DNA of 51,014 bases. It comes from Cochliopodium minus (Eukaryota > Discosea > Himatismenida > Cochliopodiidae). How positions within the stretch are numbered: position 1 is the first letter of the stretch; every line of letters starts with the position of its first letter. Below the pieces are notes generated by a model. The model was not told the DNA's origin. It worked only from the letters and a program-made list of their open reading frames with translations, and did no database searches. The stretch spans positions 36,881-87,894 of the forward strand of contig JAMYWO010000039.1 in NCBI GenBank assembly GCA_024220525.1. Direction: 5' to 3'. Position numbers and translations under genes: made by a program. Below are positions 1 through 10,627 of the stretch, one piece after another.

Positions 1-2
1 AC

Positions 3-480
3 GAAAAATTGCTTCATCGTGCACAAACAGACGTTTATTACTTGATGGGGATCATGGTCAACATTATAAAAAAGTTTATTAAAGAAGGAGAAAACACTGT
101 TGAAATTACCTTGAAAAATATTTTTAATGGGGCTCAAAGATTATTTCAACATTGTCTTCAAGATGTTTGAACTTTACCACTGTCAATCAGAATAAATGGA
201 TCCCAAAGTCTTTTACCTTAACCAAATTGATCATATGGGATTCTTCCTTTAAAGTGGAACAAAAATCTATGACTTTGGAAAGAAATATCCGGACATTTTG
301 TTCTGTTTCTTCTCCAACGAATTTGACAGGTTGATCAAAATTCAAAGAAAGATCACAAGCAGATGATGAAGGATGGTCAAAGAATATACTGGCAACAAGT
401 GTTGAAATTCAATCTTTGTACCCACTAAGTGGAAAATTAAAGTTTTTGCTTTTTATGTTTTCAATTTACAAATATATAAT
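3..480 (+). pseudogene. degenerate coding remnant, unidentified
   Basis: The first 170 bases read openly in frame 3 as a leucine/isoleucine-rich helical segment (around VYYLMGIMVNIIKKFIKEG) ending in a stop at 171-173. Protein-like sequence then continues in other frames, for example KVFYLNQIDHMGFFL near 200 and IYDFGKKYPDILFCFFSNEF near 270, broken by TAA and TGA codons. The base composition is more balanced than in the introns, which supports former coding sequence. I do not recognise the family. It could be a broken gene, or exons of a gene that starts left of the window and suffers from base-call errors. Confidence 0.35.
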
Positions 481-790
481 ATCAAATTTATATTTCAATA
501 TAATAATATATCATTGTCTTTTTGCCAAGGAACAACATTCATAATCAAAAATGATCTCAATTCAGAAGTTTTATTTAAATCATCTCAAAGATATAAAAAA
601 AAAAAGAATGAAAAAATTTTTTTTTTTTATTAGCAAAATTCGATGAGTTTCACCGCTTTAAAATATCTCAAAATTTATTGTTGGAAATATAAATTTATAA
701 AAAATTTTTGCTTTAAAAATAAAACTATAAAATTTCCATAATACTCTTCATTTTTGAGAAATGGTTGGTATCAAGTAAATAAAAAGAAAT

Positions 791-1735
791 AAAGATCAAA
801 TTGTATTTTTCTGGAAATCTAATGTGGGAAAAACATCTATCTTACAATCCTTCAAAATAAAAACCAAAAACCAGAAACAACACTTGGAATATCACATATA
901 TTTTCTCAAAATTCAAAGAGAAAAAGAAGTACATCTGCATGTATGGTAAAATTCTTTTTTGAAATAAGACCATTTTAGTTATAATACCAATTCTTCATTC
1001 AAAATAGGGACACGGAGGTACATTTAGCCTCAAATCTTTGATTCTTATTTATTTTTTCTTAAAATAAATTTTTTTAAAACTAAATATTCCATTATTATAG
1101 GACAAGAGATCTTTGATTCAATGACAAAAACAACATTTTAGAATTCATTTTGTGTGTCATTATTGTAATGTGTTATGGCACTGAATTTAAAGCATCATTC
1201 AACAATGCTAGAAATAAAATAAATGAATTACAAACATCTGAAGTTGATAAACAGAACATATTGTAAGTAATTCAATATAACCATTAAATTAAAAGTATAA
1301 AGAAATAACATAAAATCTTTTATAATGATATCTATAAAGTGATTTGACATGAATTGAATTCTATATCAGGGCTATAAGTTTTAATAATTTTCTATATAAA
1401 AAAATATATACACAGATTTTGGTAATAATAAATATGATCTCCTTGATAAAATATTTGAATAAGAGAAACAAGTACAAAAAAGTACCTTCAAATCGAAAAT
1501 AACAAAATCTCAAACATTTCAACACTTCAGCCATTAATGGAGAAAATATTCAACTTTATTCGATTATTTGACCCAATTGGCATCCATCATATTCCAAATC
1601 ATGAAGAAATAGAAGATGACAAGGGTAATTCCAAAATTTCTAAATTATATCCTTTTAACATTTACATAATTTTAAAGGTTAACATTGAAGATAACAATGG
1701 CGGAAATAAACAATCTCCAAAAGAATTGTTGTGAG
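791..1735 (+). pseudogene. broken Rab/Ras-family small GTPase
   Basis: Several diagnostic GTPase motifs lie in the right order but in different frames. A P-loop is at about 794-860 (IVFFWKSNVGKTSILQSF; the usual GD is replaced by WK). The strand before switch II (EVHLHVW) sits at about 930, and the Asp-Thr of DTAG at about 1010. QEIFDSMTK follows at about 1100, an ASFNNARNKINELQ helix at about 1190, and an ETSA-like G5 motif (NTSAINGENIQ) at about 1520. Introns with GT and AG ends separate these pieces. At least two one-base shifts are needed, near DTAG and after DSMTK, and another after the G5 motif. I see no NKxD motif and no C-terminal cysteine prenylation site. The Rab family is the best match. 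Whether it is a dead gene or the base calls are poor cannot be settled here. Confidence 0.6.
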
Positions 1736-2072
1736 ATTTAGGATTCACAAAATATAATATATTTAATTATAGTTTAAAACTAACAAATAAAAACCCTAAT
1801 TATCAAAATATTTTTAAATATTCTTTTTAAAAAGATAAGAGATAACACCTTCAATATTTTGTATTATTGACTTTAAAGATATTTAAATATTTTTTGGAAA
1901 GTATGAGATTCACAAGATAATTTTAATAATTTCAAAGTGGATTTCAATTAGTTGTTCTCCGTGTATTATTTTTCTTTATTTCATGCTCTTCAGTCTTTTT
2001 TTTTTTATAAAATTAACTTTCAACAAAATATATAAAATAAAAAAATATTTGTTCAAAAATATTGGTGGTGTA

Positions 2073-2073
2073 N
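2073..2073. other. ambiguous base, probable assembly join
   Basis: A single N separates AT-rich sequence with no recognisable gene on the left from the first SEL1-like exon on the right. The other two Ns of the window (8619, 47755) also fall at changes of content, so these are probably scaffold joins rather than random ambiguous calls. Confidence 0.5.
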
Positions 2074-2170
2074 GAAACTTCCTTCTGCCTTTATTTCATT
2101 GGTTGCTATTACCAGCGTCAAAACAACATTACCAAAGGAACAACCCAAAAGATGTTTTTAAAGGTAATAA

Positions 2171-2208
<38 letters not shown>

Positions 2209-3774
2209 AAAAAAATAAAAAAAATAAAATAAAAAAAAATAAAAAAATGAAAAAAAAAAATGATAAAAAAATAAAATGATAAAAATAAAAAAAATAAAAA
2301 TAAAATAAAAAATAAAAAAATAAATAAAATAAAAAATGATAAAAAATAAATAAATGATAAAAATAAATAAATGATAAAAAAATAAATAAAAATAAATAAA
2401 AAAATTTAAAAATATTCATTCATTTAAACTTAAATTAAAGAAAATAACTATAAAAATCAAAAATCAAAATCAAAAATAATAAAATAAAATAACAAAAATA
2501 ATAATAAAAAATAACAAAATAAATAAAGAATAATAAAAATAATAAAAATAAATAAAAATGAATTTTTTTGCATTTAAATAATTTTCATCATAATTTAATT
2601 TTTATTTTATTGAACAACAATACAGTTCTACAAAGGCAGTACAACTGAAAAACCCCTCTGCCATGACAAACTGGCCCTCATCTATCAAAATGGGACGATG
2701 GTCTTCAAAGAAATATTTATAAAGGTTTTCATTTTCATCATTTTTATTTTCAAGATACAAAAAGTTTTAAAATTTTTAATTTATTATTTTTTATTTTTAT
2801 TCATATTATAAAAATTTTATTTTTATTTTTAATAAAGCATTTTATTTTATTTATCTTTATTATTTTGATTTTTTTATTTTTATTTTTTTTATTTTATTTT
2901 TTTATTTTTATTTTTTCATTTTTTTTTTATTTTATAATTTTGATTTTTTTTTTTTAGCAATTGAACTATACAAAAGCAATTGACTTGAATGACTCCAGCG
3001 CCATGCACAACTTAGCGCTGATGTACGAAGGCGACTGAAGGTGTCAGACATCAAAAGGTGACAAGAAACAAAAAAACAAAAATTAAAATAAAAAAATAAA
3101 AAATAAAAAATAAAAAAAAATGAAAAATGAAAAAAATAAATTAAAAAAATAAAAATATTAAATTCATTTCATAACAATATTTTTATTTCAGTTTTTATTT
3201 AGCAATACAGCTTTACAAAAGCTATTGAGTTGAATGACTCTAGTTCGATGAACAATCTTGGATACATTTACCAACATGGAAACCATGGAGTACAAAAAGA
3301 CATCAACAAAGGTAAAAGAAAAAAAATAAATTAAAAAATAATAAAAATAATAAAAAATAATAAAAAATAATAAAAAATAATAAAAAATAAAACAATAAAA
3401 ATAAAACAAATAAAAAATTAATTTATTTCAATATTCAGCAATCCAACTCTATAAAAAATCTGTGGAATCTTACAACCCTGTTGCAATATCCAACTTGGCT
3501 CACATCTACGAACATGGAAGCGAAATAATTCCGAGGACATTCAAAAGGTAAACCAAAAAATTATAATAAAATAAAAAGAAAAAAATTATTATAATTTTAA
3601 AATCTTTTTTTTTAGCCATTGAGCTTTATAAGGCGGTTGAATTGAATTACCATCATGCTATCATTAATTTGGCCAATATTTATGAGTTTTGGAATAGACA
3701 TTCCCAAAGACACCATCAAAGCCATTGAGCTTTACAAAAAAGCTTCTGATTTGAGGAAACCAGTTTGCAAATGA
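2074..3774 (+). pseudogene. SEL1-repeat protein gene with frameshifts
   Basis: Five or six short exons each encode about one SEL1-like repeat (a helix-turn-helix unit of about 36 residues). They are separated by nearly pure A/T introns at about 2165-2620, 2725-2955, 3057-3200, 3302-3437 and 3550-3615. Clear repeat cores are SSAMHNLALMYEGD (about 2998), SSSMNNLGYIYQHGNHGVQK (about 3240) and VAISNLAHIYEHGS (about 3481). The last exon ends in LYKKASDLRKPVCK and a stop at 3772-3774. At least four one- or two-base shifts occur, all in short A or T runs: TACAAAAGC in two exons, TTCAAAAG at 3550 and GTTTTGG at 3690. There is also an in-frame TGA at about 3037. SEL1 proteins are usually scaffolds in signalling or ER quality control. 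The gene is either decaying or affected by homopolymer indel errors. Confidence 0.6.
2162..2410. repeat. A/T low-complexity tract, (TAAA/TAAAA)n type
   Basis: About 250 bases made almost only of AATAAA and AAATAAAAA units with scattered TGATAAA units. It sits inside an intron of the SEL1 gene, directly after the exon end AAG|GTAATAA. Similar tracts fill most introns of the first 16 kb. Confidence 0.8.
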
Positions 3775-4167
3775 TAAACTTTTGTTGTTAACAAAACATT
3801 AAACTTGAAGCTAATTAAAAAATTTAATTGTACAGCTTTCGAAAAAGTTTAATTTTGTTTTAAATTTTTATTTTCATGTTTTCTTCAAAAACAATATCCC
3901 AAGGTGTAATCTGAGATACTTCGGCATTTTGTTGGTGTGGAGGTTTTGTTACAAAATGATTGTCAAGATGACTTGTTTCATTTCTTCGGAAGTAGATGCA
4001 CAAATCAGTGTCCCATATTGTTTGTGTTGAAAAAAGTCAAAAATATTTTCAATCACAACATTTCTGTTACATTGATTTTGCTTTTGTCCCGTATTAAAGT
4101 CAAATGTATGAAAGAAAAAAAATAAGAAAAAAATAAATTTACTTTTAAATTTTGACTTTAGGATAGC
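3775..4167. other. intergenic, nothing recognised
   Basis: This stretch lies between the stop of the SEL1 gene and the 3' end of the minus-strand ankyrin gene, two convergent units. A 62-codon plus-strand frame at 3937-4125 has no recognisable similarity and no SEL1 or ankyrin pattern. No RNA gene or repeat was seen. Confidence 0.5.
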
Positions 4168-7100
4168 TTAAAAACAATAAATGAAAACCAAAAGGATCTT
4201 CATTGAGAAGCGTAATGAAGAGGAGTGTGGCAGGGAGGAATCGAGCAGGTTGGTGAAACTTTTGTTGACTTGAAAGAACAAAGAAAGGTAGTTTGAAGGC
4301 GATCCTTTTTGTCCACAAAAGTCGTGGATTAGTGTTCTCCCTGTCAATCCCAAGTTGATGAAAGGGTCTCCTAGAAAAAAATTAAAAAAAAATTTAAATT
4401 TAAATAAAAATTATATATAAAAATCTAATTAAAAAATAAAAAAAATAATAAATAAAAAAAAAAAATTTTAATTTTATAAATCAAAAGAAACCTTTATGAT
4501 CTAAAATAAGTTTGATGTGAGAAGAGTCAAAAAAAGGATTGAAAGAAGCGTAATAAAGAGGAGACTTGTTGTAAAAATCAACTTTGTTGGGAGAAAGCTT
4601 GTTGTTCAGCAAAAAAGACAATATTTCTCGATCTTTGGTTTGTTTGATGCAATATTGGTGCAAAATAGTTTGTTTTTTGTCGTTTAGAGAATCCACTTTT
4701 AAATGATGAAGAAAATATTAAAATAATTCTATCAAATAATAAAAAAATAATAAATAAAATAAAATAATGAAGAAAATTATTATCTAAAAATTAAACTAAA
4801 TTGTCTTCCAAAAATTCGTTTTTAAAATTTAAAAATTACGGTCTGATTTATGATCCAACAAATAAACTATTACTTGTTTAGATACTTGCTCATTTCTCAC
4901 AGCTAGATGTAAGGGAGTTCTGTTAGAATGATCTCTTGAGTTGGGGTTAGCTTTGTTTTGCAACAAGAAGAGGATTTTCCCTTCATCTATTGTTTTGTTC
5001 TCGCACAGGACGTGAAGAGGAGAATTCCCAAATGTTGAAGCAAAATTCAAATCAGATTTTTTTTCAATAAAATACTAAAAATAATTAATTTTAATTAAAA
5101 ATAAATCTTTCTGTCAAACAATAAAGATTACAAAAAAAACTAATAAAAAAAATAACTAAAAATAATGATATAATTTAAAAAAAAAAAAATTCTTAATTGT
5201 CTTTCATCATATTGTAATTTAAAAAGAGATTTTAAAAAGAAAATAAAAATTAATAAAACCATAAATGTTTCCAAAGAAATGTGAGGATCAAAACAAATGA
5301 GATGAAAGGGAGTGACGTCGTCTACAGATGGAGCGTTGGGATTGGCCAGCTTTTCTAGGAAATAGCACAGGTTGGTCTGCGTTACGTTTGGATGGACACA
5401 CGCAAGGGAAAGAGGAGTGTTAAAGTGTTTGTCTTCTTCGTTTAATTTGGCCTTGCTATCGATGAATAACTACAATCAAAATAAAAAATAATAATGAAAA
5501 ATGATAAAAAATAATAAAAATTAAAAAATGATAATAAATAATAATTAAAAATAATAAAAATAACAAAATAATAATTTAAAAAGATAATAAAAATAAAATA
5601 ATAAATATATATATTTTTAGATGATAAAAATAATAAATATATATATTTAGATAATAAAAAAAAAAAGTTAAAAACAAATAAATAAACAAAACAATAATAA
5701 CCTTGATCAAAGAATCAGAAGAGTTTTTGTTATATAAACAGTAGTGAAAAGGAGATTTCTTCTCAAAATCCTGCAACTTCAGGTTTACCTTACATTCGAG
5801 AAACATAGAAAGGGAGAGGTTGTTAAAAAGAGGATGCTGGGCACAATGATGAAGCGGATATTTTCCAAAAACATCCTTCGAATGAACATCCGCTTTACGT
5901 GACAAGAACAACCGAAGCCCTTCTTCGTTGAAATCGGCATGCTTGCAATACTCGATGAAGAGAGTAGTTTTTTTGTCCGAAGAGGAGATGTTGGGGTTGG
6001 CGGAGCTTTGGAGAAGCATCGAGATGGCTCCCAATGACAAGGACTTCTCCTTGACTACATGGAAAAGCATGACATCCAAGTTGTTTTCTTCTTCGGGGTT
6101 TTTATCGATTTTGTTGATCAAGATTTTATCATTATTATCAATTATATTAATATTATTATTATTAATTAAATTTAAATTTATATTATCATTATCATGATTA
6201 TTTTCTAAATTAACATTTCTTTTATTTCTAAACATAGATTTATAAACTTTTTTATTTCCGACTTTATCATCTCTTTTGCTGTTCGTCGTACTCAGCAAAC
6301 TGGTGTCCAGTATTTTTCCCATCTTCTCCTTATCGGTGTACGACTGCTTGATAGTCTGGTAGATCAACACTTTGTCAAAAAGTCCCTCTTCCTCCAGTAT
6401 CTTTTTTGGCAAGTTTTCATTTTTGGAAATCAATTCTATCGGTGATACTTTTTGATTATCCTCTAATAAAGGATCCCCTCCATTTTCAACAAATAACTAT
6501 TTTTATATTTTTATATTTTATTCATTATTAATTAATTTCTATTTTTTATTTTTTATTTTTTATTTATTCTTATTTATTATTTATTTATTATTTTTATATT
6601 TTTATATTTTTATTTTTTTTTATTTTTTATTTTTTATTTTTTTTATTTTATTTTTTTTATTTTATTTTTTTTAATTTTAATTATATTATATTTATTTTTT
6701 TTTTATTTTTTATTTTTTTTTTTTTTACACAATTGGTTTATTTTAAGTTTTACCTTTATTAGATCACTCGAAACTTTTTCATTCTTACAAATGATGTGAA
6801 AAGGACTTTCCCCCGAAGAATTTCTGATGTTAACGTCCACTTTACTATTAAAAAATACCTAGACATTTTTTTTGTTAAAAATATTTTTTTTCTAATAATA
6901 TTTTATTTATTCCAATTTTTTGAATATTCAAAAAAAATTTTTCATTTTAATTTTTTTTTATTAAAAAATTTTTTTAAAACTTTTGTATTTTTTAAATATT
7001 TCATTAGAATGGAAAGGACACCAAAATTTTAATTTTTTGGCTGAATTTTTTTTAATTTTTTTTTGGAGAGTTTACTTTGGAGAGTTTGTAAGAAATGTAC

Positions 7101-8352
7101 TTGGACTTGGAGGCATAGTGAAAAGAAATTTCATTGTTGATATCTTTGGCGTTCACATTGACCTTACTGTTCAACAAAATCTGCACGATGTTTACGTTAA
7201 GCTTTTTTTGTTGACAATAAATGTGAAGCAAATCTTTTTTTTAAAAAAAAAAAAATAAATAAAATAAAACAATTTAAAAATCTTTAAAATATAAAATCAA
7301 AAATCAAAAAAAAAAAATGTTTTAAACTTTTTTACTTCTCCCTGATTTTTCGACAGTGTTTATATTGATGTCTTGATTGCTCAGGATGGATTGAACTAAA
7401 TTTTCGTCGTTTTTGAGGTTTTTGTTGGAAAGGAGGTAGTGGAGAGGAATTCTCCCGTTTCTATCTTGTATGTTGGGATTCTAATCACATGAAAAATAAA
7501 ATAAAATAAAATAAAATAAAATAAAATAAATAAAATAAATAAAATAAATAAAATAAATAAAATAAATAAAATAAAACATAATGAAGTAGAATTAAAAATA
7601 TGAAATAAATTTTTAAATAATTTTTTTTTTTTGGTATTTACCTTCCAAAAACTCCGAAATTTGTTTCTCATAAACATTCTCATTCAAACCAAGCTTTTGC
7701 ACACTAGGAGGAAAAAAGGTGATCATGCTGTCATCACCATAAACAGTTTGGAAAGAGAAGAAAGGGTTCTTTTCGCTGAATTCATTGAGGTGAAACACTT
7801 TCGTCCTGTCTTCCTTTTGAGTGATGTATCTCAATGCGTAATTGAGAGTTGCTTGACTGCAGTTCACTCTGAGGGATCCCTCCCCGAATTTTAAGTCTTG
7901 TGCGATTCTCCTTTCTCTGTTCATTCTCCATATCAACTCCAAAAATTTTTTTGATTTTGCTTAAATTTTTTTTTAATTTCATTATTTTTATTTTTATTTT
8001 GTTTTTTTTTATTTTTTATTTATTATTTTATTTTATTTTTATTTATTTTTTATTTTTCATTATTTTATTTTGTTTTTATTTTTATTTTTTTTTAAATTTT
8101 TTTAAAATTTTCATCATTTTATTTATTTTGTTTTTTTAATATTTAATTTAATTTTCATTTAATTTTTTTTATTTTTTTTATTTTTTTAGTTTTTAGTTTT
8201 TATTTTTTATTTTTTTTATTTTATATTTTAATTTTTTACAATTTTTTTTAATTTTTAATTTTTATTATTTCTGTTTTCTTACCTGCGAAAGGAAAGAGAT
8301 AGCTTTTCCAATTTCCTACTTGCTCTTTGGTCAGGCCATAACATTCATCCAT
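4168..8352 (-). CDS. ankyrin-repeat protein, about one repeat per exon
   Basis: Read right to left, the gene starts near 8352 (MDECYGLTKEQVGNWKSYLF). A unique exon follows at about 7957-7635 (ELIWRMNRERRIAQDLKFGE). Then come ankyrin exons at about 7480-7330 (DRNGRIPLHYLL), 7240-7060, 6850-6760 (NSSGESPFHIICKNEKV), 6450-5700 (several repeats after an Asn/Ile-rich linker; DVFGKYPLHHCAQHP), 5470-5270 (DKHFNTPLSLACVHPNV), 5050-4830 (FGNSPLHVLCENKTIDEG, RTPLHLAVRN), 4696-4490 and 4370-4168. Ankyrin repeats bind protein partners; no catalytic domain is visible. I do not recognise the N-terminal 140 residues. The final exon breaks frame: TPLHYAS at about 4225 is followed by a stop unless two bases are restored, and the join from the unique exon to the first repeat has a phase mismatch. 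The gene may be functional with imperfect base calls, or recently damaged. Confidence 0.65.
7494..7577. repeat. microsatellite (AAAAT)n then (AAATAAAAT)n
   Basis: A clean tandem array of AAAAT units (7496-7530) changes into alternating AAATAAAAT units up to about 7577. It lies in an intron of the ankyrin gene. Its purity compared with neighbouring introns suggests recent slippage. Confidence 0.8.
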
Positions 8353-8399
8353 TTTGTCAAAGACAAGGTAATTGTCTTTCAGACTATTACATTCTTTAT

Positions 8400-8830
8400 A
8401 AAATACAAAAGAAATTAAAATAAAAATAAAAAATAAAATAAAAAATAAAAATTAAAATAAATTAAAATAAAAATGATGGAAAATAATAAAATTAAGAAAA
8501 AATAAAATGTAGACATTAAATTAAATTAAAAATAATTTGTTAAAATTAAAAATAATTTAGAAATAAAAAATAAAAAATAAAAAATAAAAAATAAAAAATA
8601 AAAAATAAAAAATAAAAANAAAATAAATTAAATGAAAAATTAAATTAAATTAAATTTGATAAATTAAAAATAAAATTAAAAAAAGAAATAAAAAATAATA
8701 AAAATAATTAAATTAAATAAAATAAAAATAGAGATCAGAAAATGAAAATTGAATTAAAAATAAATAATAAATAAAAAATAAATTGAAAAATAACAATAAT
8801 AAAATAAAAATTCTAATTTTTGTACATTTT
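8400..8830. repeat. A-rich low-complexity block with (AAAAAT)n array and an N
   Basis: About 430 bases of A with scattered T. A near-perfect AAAAAT hexamer array runs at about 8566-8618 and ends at the N at 8619. The block separates the 5' end of the minus-strand ankyrin gene from the first visible exon of the plus-strand SEL1 gene. Any promoter, or missing SEL1 exons, would lie here. Assembly through such an array is unreliable. Confidence 0.7.
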
Positions 8831-8839
8831 TAATATTAG

Positions 8840-9542
8840 CAATAAAATATTATCTGATGGCAATCGACCTCAAAAATTCATTTGCTATGAACAATCTTGG
8901 TTACATTTATCAGACAGGCCATGATGGAGTCCAAAAAAATGTTCTTAAAGGTGAGAATTTATTGCATCTTCATAAGAATATTATGAAAAAAAATTTTTTT
9001 TTTTTTTTTTCAAAATAAATTTAGCTGCACTACTCTATCAGGAAGCAATATCGTTAAACAATCCTTACGCAATGTGTAAAAAAAAAAAATTATATTTATT
9101 AAAAATTTTTATTTTTTTTTTCATGATCTTATTTTTTTATTCATTATAATTTATTGAATTTATTTATAACAATTTTAATTTTTTTTTTCATAATTTTTTA
9201 TTTTTTTATTCCTTTTTATTTATTTTCATTTATTTTTTTAATCCAAAAATTTTTTTTTTAAAAGTCAATTACGCTTCTTTGTTGGAGAGTGGATCCGAGG
9301 GTATTCCAAAAGACAAAAAAAAAGCAATGGAGCTCTTCAAACGTTCCTCCGAACTTGGAGTGATGGTGTCTCGATGCGAGTCCTACGATCCCCAACAAGA
9401 AATCATCCTCGTCAACAATGCCAACAACCACACATCTAATGTCAAACATCCTCATCATCTTCCTCATCAACAACATCATTCTCACAAGAATCATTCTCAT
9501 TCAAATTGCCATCATTCCCACTCCCATGAATCAAAAAATTAA
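8840..9542 (+). CDS. SEL1-repeat protein with histidine-rich C-terminus (5' end missing)
   Basis: Three exons are visible. The first is at 8840-8950 (FAMNNLGYIYQTGHDGVQKN), the second at about 9025-9075 (ALLYQEAISLNNPYAM) and the third at about 9265-9542. Each of the first two begins within the Ala of a SEL1 helix, as in the upstream SEL1 gene. The last exon carries the repeat end GSEGIPKDKKKAMELFKRSS. It then runs into a tail of about 55 residues in which His makes up most of the last 30, with alternating His-Ser and His-His pairs near 9460-9530. Such tails usually bind Zn, Ni or Cu ions. No start codon is found before 8840, so N-terminal exons are missing, possibly lost at the N at 8619. 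The reading frame here is intact, unlike the related gene at 2-3.8 kb. Confidence 0.7.
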
Positions 9543-9692
9543 ATTAAATTCAAATTTGAATTAATCTTTATTCAATTAATATTTAAAAAAAAATCTATTA
9601 TCTTCAATTATTGATCTTTTATTAATTTGTCAAATCAAAAGAATCTTTATAATAAAAAAATTTTTAATTCATATTCTATAAAAAAAAAAAAA

Positions 9693-10268
9693 ATGAAATT
9701 AAAATTTCTTATTTTTGCAACAATTTTCTTAATTTTATTGGATGTATCCCTCATGATGAGATCAAGAAATGGAGGAAACAGGGGAAATGGAGGGAATAGA
9801 GGAGGAAACACAGGAGGAAATAGGGGGTATGAAGGAGGGAATAGAGGGTACAGAGGGGGAAATAGAGGAGGAAACACAGGAGGGAATAGAGGAAACACAG
9901 GAGGAAATAGAGGGTACAGAGGGGGAAATAGAGGAGGGAATAGAGGGGGAGGGTATGGAGGGATTGATTATAGGGATTTGCCAGGAGGAAGAAAGATTGC
10001 TTATGGCAGAGAATCTCAAGGATTGCTTCATAGTTTAAGTAAGAAACATGCGGATTGGAAAGATGCTGATGTTAACACCCAAGAAGAATTGTATGCTTTT
10101 TTGTATCAATTGTTTGAATCTGGTGTTGAAGGAAGCCCATACGGCAGAAATGCAAAAGTTTATGATTTTGGAGGTTTTCCTATTGCCATCGCAGAAGGAG
10201 ATGATGGAGTTATCATAACTGCTTTTCCAATTAGTGATGATACATATTACAGTAGATCATCTTATTGA
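9693..10268 (+). CDS. secreted Gly/Asn/Arg-repeat protein with a compact C-terminal domain
   Basis: This is a single-exon gene of 191 codons. I chose the ATG at 9693 because it begins a typical secretory signal (MKLKFLIFATIFLILLDVSL) and the upstream in-frame extension is Asn/Lys-rich and unconvincing. Residues about 22-90 are tandem GGNRG, GGNTGG and GNRGYR units, a low-complexity, flexible and probably extracellular linker. Residues about 100-180 form a separate domain starting GRKIAYGRESQGLL, with a KKHADW motif, a helix, and a beta-rich end (NAKVYDFGGFPIAI, GVIITAFP). The order helix with KH, then GR, then a short strand, then an ITAFP strand resembles small nuclease domains at the ends of bacterial polymorphic secreted proteins. 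That is a resemblance by eye only, not an identification. The gene lies 150 bases downstream of the His-tailed SEL1 gene. Confidence 0.75.
   Translation: MKLKFLIFATIFLILLDVSLMMRSRNGGNRGNGGNRGGNTGGNRGYEGGNRGYRGGNRGGNTGGNRGNTGGNRGYRGGNRGGNRGGGYGGIDYRDLPGGRKIAYGRESQGLLHSLSKKHADWKDADVNTQEELYAFLYQLFESGVEGSPYGRNAKVYDFGGFPIAIAEGDDGVIITAFPISDDTYYSRSSY
9760..9960 (+). repeat. in-frame tandem repeat encoding GGNRG/GGNTG units
   Basis: The purine-rich strand repeats GGAGGAAATAGAGG-like 12-18 base units about a dozen times inside the secreted-protein gene. Near-identical copies (for example GGGTACAGAGGGGGAAATAGAGGAGG at about 9847 and 9911) suggest recent expansion by slippage or unequal exchange. All three plus-strand frames are open across it, which explains the long shadow frames here. 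Confidence 0.85.
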
Positions 10269-10627
10269 AAAATTAAAATTTTTTTTTGAAGATCAAAGAA
10301 TGTTTATCATTTTTATTTATAGATTCACTTAAAAACCTCAATTGTTTTTGCTTTATAGCCTAAATAAATTTATTAACACTTTTTATTATTTTTAAAATAT
10401 AAGGAAATCTGAAAATTAAATAAAAAAAAATTGTTCCATTCTTCTTGCCAAAAAGTATCATAATAGTATTTTTAGGAATTAATTGAAAGAAGCATTTTAA
10501 AAGTTTGAATGGTGAGGAGATTTTTTTTTTTTAATCTAAAAGCTATAAATAGAAATTTTATTCGAATAATCAGAAAGAAGAAACTATAGAAAAGAAATAT
10601 CACGTAAAAAATAAAGATGGGAAAGAA
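10269..10627. other. intergenic between secreted-protein gene and TRAF-like gene
   Basis: AT-rich sequence without recognisable coding. An A-rich stretch of about 60 bases lies upstream of the next ATG at 10628. The promoter of the TRAF-like gene should be here, but no element can be recognised. Confidence 0.4.

Noticed and set aside
2129-2419. Phe/Leu/Tyr-rich open frame on the minus strand
   Set aside because: It is translation of a pure A/T microsatellite in an intron (TTT, TTA, TAT codons), not a membrane protein.
3937-4125. Plus-strand 62-residue frame as a small gene
   Set aside because: It shows no conserved motif, has composition near that of the intergenic flanks, and has no visible splice partner.
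4400-9200. Regular alternation of short unique segments and A/T repeats, considered as a CRISPR-like array
   Set aside because: The spacing is irregular, the A/T parts are not true direct repeats, and the unique parts encode ankyrin and SEL1 units. It is an exon-intron structure.
9647-10038. Long open frames in other frames across the Gly/Asn/Arg repeat (Pro/Phe-rich and Ser/Ile-rich on the minus strand, Glu/Gly-rich on the plus strand)
   Set aside because: They are mirror translations of the GGNRG repeat DNA, which is open in every frame because of its composition. Only the frame with a signal peptide and a folded C-terminal domain is credible.
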